A stretch of DNA of 64,000 nt, taken from assembly GCA_002270565.1 (NCBI GenBank), contig NQMI01000005.1, forward strand, positions 124,001-188,000. The letters are read 5' to 3'. The position numbers and the translations under genes were made by a program. Positions 1-10,717 of this stretch are shown one piece after another (position 1 is the first letter of the stretch; each line of letters starts with the position of its first letter). The notes under the pieces were generated by a model that was given only the letters and a program-made list of their open reading frames with translations, ran no database searches and was not told the origin of the DNA. Origin of the DNA: Stenocarpella maydis. Its lineage: Eukaryota > Ascomycota > Sordariomycetes > Diaporthales > Diaporthaceae.

Positions 1-2186
1 ACCGTGAGTGAGGGGGAGGAAATGACCTCGGGGATTTTCCACCCTGTCGGCCCGTCGCCGCCTTTTGAGGGTGGAACTCGAGAAGGGGGGCGCAGCTGCT
101 GAGGCTTGCAGTCTTTTACCGAGGCGTCAGGCCGCAGTTGGTCGCTGCCGGCGGCTGAGTGAGGGGAAACCCGCGGGATGGGCTTGTCGATGTGGATTTG
201 ATTGCCCTCCATGCGCCCATCATTGGCGCCATCTTGTGCCCATCCGCGCCGTCGTATGGCTATCCGGCATTGAAACTGTGGGCTGGATCCTGCTGTACCT
301 GCATGTGGGCCTGTTCCTGCGACTGCACCTGTTGGTTGCCCAACTTGGTTGCCCTGTTGGTTGCCAGCCAGTCATCTGCCTGCCTCTGTGTTTCGACGCG
401 CTCGCAGCTGTCGGCTGGTGCATGTTGGTTGGGTTGTGAGCTTCATTCCATGTCGTTGGGAGGATCTGGACTGACCAGCCTGGGCGTCTTCCAGTCGGAC
501 TGGGCACCAACCAGTCTGTCGCTTATGTCATACACCACCTCTCTCGACCTGCAACCCCGGTAACCCCTGGACAGCACCCTCCCCCCAGCCTGGACGAGCA
601 ACCCGATTATCTCATCCCAATGCTCAGATTTGTCTTGGGCTTCATAGCAATTTGGCTGTTCTTGAGGAAACTACTTCGCCAGAGGTTCTTTACCAGATTC
701 CCTGCTGTATCTCATGGGGTGACAAGGTCCTCACGGTCAACTCCAGAGGCTGCCCTTCCCCATCAGTACCCCCCTAGGTAGCGGCCCGAGTTCGGAATGG
801 TTTTGTGTGGGAGTGAGTGATCTGCAAATATCCTCCATCATCCTGTAAATACCAGGTTTATTAGATTAGCAATACTTCAAACAGCCACGTAATGACTACC
901 GTGGTAACTATTAAGCATCACCCTGGGGACATACTGAGGCCTTGTATCTCCTTCACTTCAGCAGATGATCCGTGAGCATACGGTTTTTGCAACTGATAGA
1001 CTAGTGGAGAGATGACACCAATAATCCTTGTAACTTGTGCGTTGTTATCTGCATATGGTTATCTGTCCATCATTTTACAGAGCCGCCCCTTTTATAGATG
1101 CGTGACATTACTCTTCAGCCTCTATTTATACATTACCATAAACGCGACCGTGTTTATCAATAACTATGCCAATTTATTACACATGCATATGGTTTATTGC
1201 TGATGCTTGCTCTTGTTTCCGCGTCTGTAGCCTTGTCATTAAGCGAGGAAAATGGCCGACTTGAAACAAGATGGTAATTTTGAAGTGGAACTGAGGTCCA
1301 CCGAGCATAAAACAGAGTGTGCAGAGGTCCACAAAGCCCCACGTATATAACTATTTCCTACCAAAAATTTCGTATCGTCTAGCTACCTAGTTATTGTAGG
1401 TATGTAGGTATCATGGATGTAGGTGTGCTAATTGGAAGTGGTATAGATTGGCTATGGCCGATGTGATTTAGCGATGGGTGAATTGCCTCTAGGGCTGGGG
1501 TGAGTGATCCTCTGGACTCTCCATTTCTTCCTCTGTGGATCTCTGTCTTCTTTATTTACTTTACTTGGAATATCTAATATTTCAGAACGTTTAAATTTAA
1601 AAATTATTTTTAAAAGAATATTAATATTATAATTGCCTTTCCAAATATTTTCATTTAAAATTAATAGTAAAACCTTTTATATTAAACTTCGGGTGACGGT
1701 CGTTAGAATCTGGTTAGATTTATTATAGGTGTTTAAAATAGGGGTCTGCGTAGGTGCGTTAGCACCAAATCGCCCTGCGCCGAAACTGGGGCCGGGGAGG
1801 TTACCCCATCGCTCTCGAGGTCCTGTTCCGTATCCTCAATCTAAAAAATTCATTATGCGTAAACATATGCTAGGCACAGCATGCAAGCGACCTCTGCTGA
1901 CATGTTCTGTGCTACTATCTTTGCCACCACGTTTGTCACGTGATTGTAAGTGCTGCTCGCCACCGTACTCCAGTGATATCGGAGGGTGGAGGTTTTGCAG
2001 TTTCCAATGCACATCAGACCGAAACCCCCGGTGTATGCGACTTTCACCAGGTGGTCTCGTTCTCAGTCCGTTTGAATACTCTTCATAAGAGAGTTGCAGG
2101 CGGCCCCTCCCAACAGTAGTAAACACTCAAACACCCAGCGTCCGATAACCCCCCAAAACAAGCCAACGACCAGAGGTTGTGCGTCC
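1..2186. other. Intergenic, no supported gene
   Basis: No convincing gene is visible. Around 90-430 on the minus strand one frame is rich in Gln and looks protein-like, but stop codons interrupt it, so it may be a decayed coding remnant or chance. About 840-1740 is AT-rich, most strongly 1560-1740, where long A/T runs resemble RIP-altered or relic repeat DNA. Open frames here are short, overlap on both strands and lack recognisable domains. Confidence 0.6.
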
Positions 2187-3779
2187 TTAGTGGCTTGAAA
2201 ATATCGGAAACTCCCTCAAGCTGTAATTGGCAGGCCTGCCCTCTTCTTTCCGGACTTTGAATGCCGTCGGCCCAGCTCGCTGGTCGTCACCAAGCTTCTC
2301 ACATTCCCTCGGCGGAGGCAGGTTGTGGACCCCCGGCTGCTGCACGCCGCCACCCTTCGCCGCTGCATTCGGCGGCTGCTGAGAGCAGAACGCAGCCGGG
2401 GCCATCTTCTTCAGCTGCCTCCTCAGCTCCGCCTGCTGCTCCTCTGGGAACCGCGCCGCGTAGGCGGCGCAGCAGATGGCCTCGCGGAGCGGGCTCATGG
2501 GCTTCTGCAGGCTGCCCCTGAGCATGTCGAGGACCTCGGACTCGAACCCGGCCATGTCGCACTCGCTCATGCCCACCACGGCGCGGGCGACGACGTCGCG
2601 CATCTCGATGGCGGAATCGCCCAACCGGAGCATGCCCTGAGTCTGCTGGACAAAGGCGTCGCGCTGCCGCTCCGTCAGGTCCAGGGTGCCGCAGATGTGC
2701 TCGCGGGCCTCGCGGAGGAGGCCGGTCAGAGAGAGCTGGTGGTTGAGCTCCCTGAGGAACTTGGGCATGTTGGCCTCTGCGACTCTCTCTCGGAGCCTCA
2801 GGACGTCGATGAACTCGCTCGCTAGTGATGGTGCCTGGTCGCCGGTGGGTGCGACGGCGCTTGTGCGTGGCGTACGCTGGCCTTCTGTGCCGGTGGCCTC
2901 TCGGTGGATCAGCTCGGAAACGGAGAGGGGGTTCGTCCGGGGCACGCCTGGTGTTCTCTCGGCAGTCCGAGGAATTGGTTCCAACTGTGATGCGCAGAAT
3001 TGCGGCGGCAAAGGCGGGGGCGGCATCGAGGTAGGTGGAGAGGATGACCATCCTGTCCTTTCCGACGAAGAGACCACTCGCCTTGTGTCATCAGGGATAT
3101 TGTTTAAGGATGGTCCAGGATACCGCGTCGATGCCGAATGGGGAGAATTCTGCTCCACGGGTTGGTCCCATACCTTAGTGCTATGCATTGGTATAGTAAT
3201 AGATGGTAGTCTGATGCGTGTCCCTTCGTTATCTGTGGCGACATATTCTTTGCTCTTTTCAGCTTGATGGATCGATGATGAGTTGTGAAGCCGGCCGCGA
3301 GGGCTGTCGAGGGTACCGTTGCCATCGCATTGGAGATTGGGTTCACTGCCTTGATTTTGTCTGACTTGTGGGATTGATTGCGCAGTATTCCCGCTCTGAA
3401 GAACAGCAGTATAAGGGGGGCTTGCAAAGCTTCCTGATTGACCTTTTGTGGTGTTCAAGCCCACGTTCGGACCAGGAGCGCCTGCCGACGGCGGAGTATT
3501 ATGTATGGATCCCTCGCATGAGTCAGAGTCTCCTTCAGCCGCTGGCAGCCGTGTAGGGCTTGAACTTTGGGCGGGGGACAGAGGGTTGCCGACGTTTTGG
3601 CGTTTATTGTTAGCGTTCTCTACTCCTCTAGAGAGACAGTGGACATTCTTCGGCGACGAATACCCACTGACCGGTCGCCAGTGTGTTTTGACGTTCGAAC
3701 CCATCTTCAAAAGGGCAGGACGTGGGATCTGCAAAGTTTTAGGCCAAGCCTCAAGTGCTAGCTCTGAGCCAATGTGCAA
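2187..3779 (-). CDS. Uncharacterised protein, disordered N-terminus and helical C-terminus
   Basis: A single uninterrupted frame of 530 codons reads on the minus strand. Roughly the first 300 residues are low complexity, rich in Ser, Pro, Thr, Asn and Gln, with a proline run near residues 245-255. They look intrinsically disordered. From about residue 315 to 450 the composition turns to Leu/Glu/Arg/Ala and looks helical, with alternating LREAREHICG- and MRDVVARAVVG-like stretches. The tail is again Gln/Pro/Gly-rich. There is no signal peptide, membrane segment or recognised domain. The GC-rich C-terminal half also leaves long shadow frames open on both strands. The start is uncertain: the first in-frame Met is used, and one 25 residues later is also possible. 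It may be a fungal-specific regulatory or scaffold protein, but no function can be assigned. Confidence 0.6.
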   Translation of the reverse strand: MHIGSELALEAWPKTLQIPRPALLKMGSNVKTHWRPVSGYSSPKNVHCLSRGVENANNKRQNVGNPLSPAQSSSPTRLPAAEGDSDSCEGSIHNTPPSAGAPGPNVGLNTTKGQSGSFASPPYTAVLQSGNTAQSIPQVRQNQGSEPNLQCDGNGTLDSPRGRLHNSSSIHQAEKSKEYVATDNEGTRIRLPSITIPMHSTKVWDQPVEQNSPHSASTRYPGPSLNNIPDDTRRVVSSSERTGWSSSPPTSMPPPPLPPQFCASQLEPIPRTAERTPGVPRTNPLSVSELIHREATGTEGQRTPRTSAVAPTGDQAPSLASEFIDVLRLRERVAEANMPKFLRELNHQLSLTGLLREAREHICGTLDLTERQRDAFVQQTQGMLRLGDSAIEMRDVVARAVVGMSECDMAGFESEVLDMLRGSLQKPMSPLREAICCAAYAARFPEEQQAELRRQLKKMAPAAFCSQQPPNAAAKGGGVQQPGVHNLPPPRECEKLGDDQRAGPTAFKVRKEEGRPANYSLREFPIFSSH

Positions 3780-6700
3780 GGACTAGGACAGAGCGTTGGT
3801 AGTGATGCCCAGGAGGATACGCGGTGTATGTCCGAGGTGAATCCTTCGAATCCTGATCCCAGCCTAAGATCAACACAGACCGTGGGTAATCGAGATGTTC
3901 GAATGCGACCGAAAAAAAAGAAAAAGAAAAAAAAACCTCTCAGACTGCTAATCAATACGCGGTGGTATTTTGAAACTGAAAACGCACAGGTTTTGGCTGC
4001 GGAATTTTGAGGTCCTAATGGCAGTCGGGACAATGTACACGTAGCATAGGAGATGCGAATGAAGGAATAAAGGAACTGAAATGCTCGTATAATTTGAAGA
4101 GGCTGGGCTAATGTGCGCTTGAACGACCGAGAGGATGGAATTTGCCGTCGGTGTGCATCAATGATGTTCGTCAAGTGAAGTGGCAGACTGGATAAGCACT
4201 CAACTACAGACACCCCCTTCCTTGCAACAGCCGATCGATGTCTCGGTGCGACAAGCTGATATCATCATGCTTCCGCGAGCCTTGTTGGTGGCTGCGTGGA
4301 TCGGTCCTTTCCCCATGCTCAGATATGTCATATGGATATCTTGACATGGCACTCTTCAAGAATACCGTCTTTCGAGGAGACCGGTCGGGTACGCAGTTAC
4401 ATCGTCTCTGTGAGCGCTGCCCTCGTTTGATCTGCATGCCGAATTAAGTCAGGCTCCGATAATGGTCAACCTAAGCAGTTCTAGGCCCCAAACTTATCGG
4501 GCGCACGCATGCAAGTGTCTTGCTTTTGATGGCCAAGAGACCCCCCTTCCAGCTACCCCTTCTTGCCCCTCAGGACGTGTGGCTTTGCACAGCTGACGGC
4601 TGGTCGGCTACGGATACTCGACGTCATAACCGTTGAGGTTCAACGAGCCCGAGAAAACAAAGCTATCCTCGATGGAGTAATATTTTGGGGTTCAGCGTTC
4701 TTTGCAGCGTTCTGCAGTGTGGTCTCTATTCGGTCCAACTATCGCATGCCTTTCTGTCATTGGCGAATTGGCATTTTGCTTCTTCAAGGTGGTCCAAGCA
4801 AACTTGAACAGTGCAGGACACGAAAGGAAAACTCGCCAATGAACCGGCGAGATACTACGCTGCTTGGAAGTTGGAAGGCCGCGAATATTGGCCTTGAAAA
4901 ATGGTGTTCAGGTGACAGTGAACCGCTGCTGTATTGGCGACTCGCATGACTATGGCAACACGATATCTCAACGAACGTGGTGGGACGCTCCAATGTCTCT
5001 GATTTGCGGGCCGATCACGGACGAATGAAGCCATCGATTCCCAACATTGCGTGGGCCAAGGGGATGGAGCTGATTGGCTGTCATAGACGTTGAGCTCCAT
5101 ATATTGTATATGCGAAAGCATGAAACCGTGAAGGAGAACGAGCAGTTAATGGAAGCCGCATGAAGTCCTCTTGATTCCAGTTGGATAGTAAATGCCTAGA
5201 TCATATATTGTCTTCGGACCCATTCGAAAGGTGTGGCTGGGCCATCCCAATCGACGTCCCTTCGCGGTCTAGACCAGGCCCCGATCCTTCTGCTGCATAT
5301 GGTCACCCCATATCGGACAGGAACTTGGTCGGAGAGTAGCGCCTGGAATGGCTGAGACAGCCCCAACGGCTTTATCGGTGGGCAGAGACACAAGAGTATC
5401 CAATAGAAAGACCGTGGGATCGAGATGGTCGGAGCTCGACGGCTATGGACTAAGCAATACTTGCCGTTGATCACACTCTTCGTTCCAGGGGTTAAACTAC
5501 AGATTGTGGAGTCTTGAGCCGGTGTTGGTCTTCCGAGTTGAAGTTGCAGGCGGCTCAAGAACTACCGCTGGCAGAGAAGAAAATAAGCCGGCTGCGGCAC
5601 ACCGCCGCTGACCACCACCCAGAGCCGGCTTGTTTTCTTAGCTTTCATTACCGCTACTGCTACTGCAAGGACGGGCAAAGCCGAGAGGCGGTATCCACTC
5701 CGCCTCAGTGTGGGCTCGTTCATCTCTCTGGAGGCGATGGTGGGAACCATCCCTTTGACGGCCACTAGAGCACCGCGACGTACCACGCCACAATTTTCCG
5801 TTCTTAACCCTGGATACATATACCCCGTACTATCGCTACTGGAAAGTCTCGTAACATAGTTAACAGCCGATATAGTTTAACAGTCACAGAACATCCCAGA
5901 TTGAAGTCAGTTAGTTCCTATGAGCCAAATTTGAATATAACACCCCTTATTGGCATGGATCCGTGGTAGCAAAGCCATGGCAAAGCCATGGTGCCCTAGT
6001 GGCGTCCAAAGGGATGAAGCGCTTGGAAATTGGCATCACTCAGGAGCTCATGTCCAGACTGTTAATCTCTCCTCCCACTTGCAGATGCTAGCCTGGGTAC
6101 TACTATGGTGGTATGGGTAAAAAAGGGCACTCCTGCCAGGTAGCCCCCACAATTTATTTCCTGACGCTATACCCAATTTAGTATGATAAGGAAGAGAAGG
6201 TACTCAACGGGGGTGCCCTTTTTTCGGTACGATACCATAGTACATATATGATATTCAGAGAACCCCCTCGTGCTTTTTTGCTGCAGTATTGTCAGTAGGA
6301 TTCCCAGGATTATGCAATTATACCGCGCGGAATTCATATTACGGAAGAGCTTGAACGGATCTAGGGAGGGAACATGTGCACGACTCTCAGGCGCAACGCG
6401 TTGCGTGTGGCCATGGACAGAGCAGATACTATTCATTAATCGGACCTTAGGAGCAGATCAGAGACAGAAAAACCCTTTTTCACAACACCCGCAAGCTCTG
6501 GTAAAGCCACAATAATCATCTTACCTCGGCCGCAACGCAGACGACGCCGGATGCGATCTCCGGTGGCCAATACCAGCTGCCAGCGAGTCACACGGCAGCG
6601 GGGGATGCATACCCGGAGTTACTTATCTTCTGGGGTGCCGGACGAAGGGCTCGTATATGGTCTGAAGGAGGCATGGAGCTCAAGTATTTCGGTGTAGAAA

Positions 6701-7711
6701 TTGGTTCTCGGTTGCAATGCGCTCTTGACGCGCGTCTGACTGCAGTGGATGTCGAACTCCCGCTAGGTCTTTTGATGGTTACAGAAGGAAGCGGATCCAC
6801 CCACCCTTCCCAGCTCTTAAGAGACCTCCTCAAACAGGCCCAAAAAACTCGCTTCTGGGTTTTGAAATTGATAGAGATCGTATTTTGAGGCGTCATAAAC
6901 CGCCTCTAGTAGTTCTCGCCGCCTCCCTACCCTAGCGCTCGTCCATCATAGGCATGTTTATATATTTGTTGACGACGCGGAGATTCTGAGAGTCTTCATG
7001 TTTATCCAGGACCGCGCTGGCTCAGCGCTGGCCGTCTTCTGGCATCTGTGGCCTGTGTCATAATTAGAAGGGTCACTGACAACAGGCCCGGGTGTGGTAC
7101 CACGGTTCTTTACGGCGCAACACGCGTGCGGCCGGCCCTAACGGGCAACCCGCTGGGTGACTGGGTCATGGCCACGACGAGCTCAGGGACAATCCGATCG
7201 AATAGACTTGTAAGAGTGCCGTGCCCCAAGAGCTGAAGAACCAACAGCCTTTCATAATGGCCACAAAGTGCAGGTCAAGAACGAAAATAGAAACAAATGA
7301 TCCCCAGTAAACGGAGGCATCACGAGAGGCTGTTCGTTATCACCCGTGGGACGGGATAGGCCCTTAAACCACGGGCAGCCTAAATATATATTTATGGGGT
7401 GCCGGTATTGATCCCTTAAGCTCCAATGTAGGTTTGAGTCTCACCCACGATTATTTGTCTTTGAACTGTTCACACTATTCAGGTGTGACGTGTTGGTTGT
7501 CCTCGTTTGCCCCCGATGAGACCTCTTGCTGCGCCAACCAACCCCTATCAAGTACTAATGTCCATTGGGCCGTGATAGACCCGCCTCGGCTCTCGCCCCA
7601 AAATTTCAAACCCTACAAAAAGCCGGCTCGTCCATCCCAGTTGTCACCTGAACTCAACAATTTGTCTCTGTGCAGTTCGTCAAACCTCAAAGATTGCTAC
7701 CTAGAACTACT
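3780..7711. other. Gene-poor spacer
   Basis: No recognised gene. A purine-rich A tract lies near 3910-3935. An unbroken 128-codon plus-strand frame at 4563-4949 and another frame open through about 6590-6888 (Met at 6673) have protein-like composition but no family I recognise. Either could be a small orphan gene, a decayed exon or chance. The MITE-like element at 6101-6242 is listed separately. The stretch before 7712 is the upstream region of the kinase-like gene. Confidence 0.5.
6101..6242. mobile_element. MITE-like element with imperfect terminal inverted repeats
   Basis: The ends are imperfect inverted copies of each other, about 35 bp each. The left arm (6101-6135) starts TACTATGGTGGTATGGG and runs into an A6 GGGCAC block. 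The right arm (6208-6242), read on the minus strand, starts TACTATGGTATCGTACC and runs into the same A6 GGGCAC block. The 142-bp element has no coding capacity. This fits a non-autonomous miniature DNA transposon or a large hairpin. Target-site duplications were not confidently identified. Confidence 0.5.
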
Positions 7712-8876
7712 ATGACTCCTACGCCACAATGCCTCATAGAAGAGAGGCGGTCGCATCAGCGCCAAGCCGCTCTTGCTTGCACCGATGACGATATCTGGAC
7801 CGCATCACACACGCAAGGGCGAACACCTTTCGGGGCAGCAAAGGGCTTCGCGTATCCCCTGGGAAGGAAAGACCCTGATTTTTTCGTCAAGTTTATAAGA
7901 AGCCCGAGCAAGTGGCTGTTGGAACCTGAAAGACGAAATCACGAATTCGTCTTCAACATTCTGCGCACGCAACAACGGCCTGCTGCTGAACAACAGAAAC
8001 TCATCGTCTGTGTCCCCGAGATCTTCCCGGCGTTTGAGAACCGCGAGTGTTACTTCCTGGTTATGGAGCGTATCCCTGGCCGAACTCTAAATTGCAAACG
8101 AGGACGAGGATGATGGGTCTGGCGAGAAAGACCATTCTTCGCTTTGCAAACACATTGCAGAGGGGATCCGTCTGCTGTGTTTGAAAGCACCACCGGGATC
8201 TAGACCTGGTCCAGTGGGTGGCGGCATCATACGGCATCCATTTTTTAATGACTTTGAGGCAGCCACACCATATCGAGACGTTGAGATGCTGGAGATACAC
8301 TTAAATAAGGTGAGTGTAGTATACCATGTGTCTGCACCTGCCGACTACTTCTGATGTTAATACTGGTGACAGGTCTCTAAGATCAGATCACGTCGCAGTC
8401 CTGACCCACCACCCACTGTATCCCTGGAAAGAGAGCTTGAGTTCTACTACTCGGACCTACGTGCAGGAAACTTCATCTTTACGACGGCGGCTGGGTACAC
8501 TGTACTCTATATCATCGACTTCGACGAGGCGGGCTTCCTCCCTTCCAGCTTTATGAGCTTTGTCCTTCACGACACTGCAAGGCCCACATCTGTCCTCGTC
8601 GCTGAAAATATCGTCGATATCATCAAACCAAACGATGACAATCTTCAAGCCATGGGCTCAATTTCTTACTTCATATTGAGTTCGATCTACTACTTTGGTA
8701 AGTATAACCCATCCTTGATCCTTGGTCCCATCTATTATTTCTGCTTAACTTATCTTCGCCCCTCGAAATATCCAAAGACATGATCTGACTTGGCGCTTGT
8801 CGCTCAAGGCCTCCCTCTGGAGGGGTACCCGGAGACGTATCTAGGGATCGTTAAGCGTCTACGAAACAAGAAGTGA
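7712..8876 (+). pseudogene. Aminoglycoside-phosphotransferase/kinase-like gene with a frame break
   Basis: Exon A reads from ATG 7712 to about 8089 and ends in a kinase-hinge-like VMERIPGRTL. The frame then runs to a stop at 8111. The homologous reading continues in the next frame from about 8091. After that two normal introns fit: 8310-8372 (63 nt) and 8698-8808. The second part carries a catalytic-loop-like YSDLRAGN (the usual His-Gly before Asp is replaced, while Asp and Asn remain) and an IDFDEAGFLP that matches the metal-binding IDW/IDF region of APH-like kinases. The C-terminus ends with RLRNKK and a stop at 8874-8876. No intron explains the frame change without deleting the conserved hinge, so a one-base loss, a two-base gain or an assembly error is likely. 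Such fungal proteins are usually annotated as phosphotransferase-family enzymes of unknown substrate. Confidence 0.65.
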
Positions 8877-9172
8877 CAATGGAACTCCAGGAGACGAGTG
8901 GTTGGAGTCGAATATCAGATCAGTTGCTCCGAAGTCCTCTTCTGGCTTTAATCGGGGTGAGCTTATCATTAACTAAAACTTCCATCAAATCTTGTAGCGA
9001 CTGGGAATGGAGATCGTATGCGGAGCCTCTTTGGTAGGGCCAATGTGGCTTACGGTGTAATGAAACTGAATAGACGAGCACGCCGCTCTATTGACATAGC
9101 ATAAGAAACCAGCCAAGTTGTTCTAGTCAAATGCTACGCCTAGATTCGTGCTATTATACATGATCTCCCCAT

Positions 9173-9352
9173 TCAGTTGTCGCATAACACCCTGCCGTCC
9201 GGGCAGTTCTCATAGTAATCCTCCATGGGCGCGTCTGGGTCGTCTGGCAGCCCATAGCAGGCCGAGTTCTCGATGGCCCAGTCGTAAAATTTGTCAAAGC
9301 CGACGCACTGGCGGTACTGACCGACGCCCGGCTTTGGCTCAGTCTTGTCGGT
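9173..9352 (-). other. Orphan terminal exon of an unidentified Cys-containing protein
   Basis: The minus strand holds a 60-codon stretch with strongly protein-like composition. It starts TDKTEPKPGVGQYRQC, continues through FDKFYDWAIENSACYG, and ends PDGRVLCDN with a stop at 9173-9175. It is preceded directly by TAG, which can serve as a splice acceptor, so this may be a last exon. Four cysteines suggest a secreted protein. I could not find matching upstream exons between 9353 and 9841, so it may be a gene remnant. The family is not recognised. Confidence 0.35.
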
Positions 9353-9841
9353 CTAGTTGTGCATCTGGCCCGTATACTAAGTACCCTGCGAACTGTAGTA
9401 TCGCAATCACCTCCACATGGGTGCCCAGGTGAATATGCACAAATGACCGCAATAGATCTACCGTCCACCAAGTCATCGCTCAAAATACAAATGAACTCAA
9501 AGAACACAATTTTCGATATCATGATGTCAACGTGATCTTGTTCGGGATGATCGCGGTATGCAAATATGTACAAGGTGAACGAAACAAGGAACTGCGGGAC
9601 CGCCTTGCCAAGGATAGGCCATGCGCACATGGACGAGCAAGAATTTTTTTGATTAAGCCTCTCCCATCCCAGAATGTTGAAGGCCATCTCTGATGCATGT
9701 TTCGTGGTCTTTTTTTTTTCGAGTCTTGACCAGAGCAAGATCCAAGAACCCTCGGTGGTCCACACCGTCAGCGCTTTTGCCTCCCAGATGCCATGTCACT
9801 AAAAAGCCCGAGCGACCGCTGGCAAATGCAAGATTGTGAGT

Positions 9842-10717
9842 CTAACCAGACGAGGGGGTCTCGCCAATTCTGTCATGTCATGTCAGCACTTATGTGGTCT
9901 CATTGCCGGGGAGGAAATTAGAGTAGGCTCTTACATGTTACCCGCAGGGTCATAGCGGGCGACGACGTAGTATCCACCGCTGCCATCAGATGCAACGGCC
10001 ATACCGACCTTGGAGGTAGAGGCCCAGATGATTTGAGCTGTGAGGTCGTCAGTAAACGGTATCCAAGACAAGTGTCGAACGGGTGAAGCACGTACTGTAG
10101 TGGCCATACTCCTCAAAGTTTCCAGTGCCGGTGATGGCCTCGCCGTTGTAGAGGTGCTTCTCGCCAACCCAGGCGTTGGCAGCGTTGGCATAGGGAGAGG
10201 CGGAGTTGCTCTGCCAGTACAGGTTCTCACCCTCGCCGGTGTTGGTGGAGTGGGTCAGGGTGCCGGAGGACCCGCCGGAGGAGGCGAGATGCTGGGCCCA
10301 CGCGAGGGCGTCGCTGGCCAGGCTAGCATCCCAGGTGAGTGCCTTGGCGCCGACGGCAGCGCGGGCGCTGTTCTGGCTATCCAGAGCGGCCTGCTCGTCG
10401 GCGGTGAGGCCGGACGTGGCCGGGGTGGTGGGGGTCGAAGCCGCGGATGACGACGACGAGGCCGTGCTGGGCTGGATGACCACGGAGGATGACAACGACG
10501 ACGACGACGACGACGAAGAGCTCTCGACGGCTGAGGGGAGGATGGTGGGAACTGCTGAGGCCACAGCGATGGTGGTGGACGAGGGCACGGGCGTCGCGAA
10601 CAGGGTCTGCAGAGTCGTAGGCCTGTGCCTGTGCCTGCTGTGGTACCCCTTGCCACAGGCCAGGGCGTCGGCGGCCATGAGGAGGGCCGCCAGGGCTGAG
10701 CGAGTTGAAAACTGCAT
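9842..10717 (-). CDS. Secreted CAP/SCP (PR-1-like) protein
   Basis: Three exons are proposed: 10717-10096, 10037-9935 and 9869-9842, giving about 250 residues. The N-terminus MQFSTRSALAALLMAADALA is a signal peptide. A Ser/Thr/Pro-rich linker follows, with Ser and Ala runs (residues about 40-95). The CAP domain then starts at LTADEQAALDSQNSARA. The domain shows the ENLYW region and the signature GHYTQIIWASTSKVG, which is formed exactly across intron 1. The last exon is tiny (28 nt). Exon 2 could instead read into a stop at 9931-9933, but a strong GTAAGA donor, a CTGAC branch site and a normal CAP ending (NIIGE) favour the third exon. CAP proteins bind sterols or lipids extracellularly and are linked to plant-associated lifestyles in fungi. 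The substrate is unknown. Confidence 0.85.

Noticed and set aside
65..563. Overlapping frames at the left edge
   Set aside because: Cys- and Trp-rich or stop-interrupted readings with no domain or splice model.
2299..3051. 250-codon Arg-rich minus-strand frame overlapping the first gene
   Set aside because: It is the neighbouring frame of the same GC-rich DNA, with composition typical of a frame shadow.
3685..3700. tRNA B-box-like sequence GGTTCGAAC on the minus strand
   Set aside because: No matching A box or cloverleaf around it, and it lies inside a coding frame.
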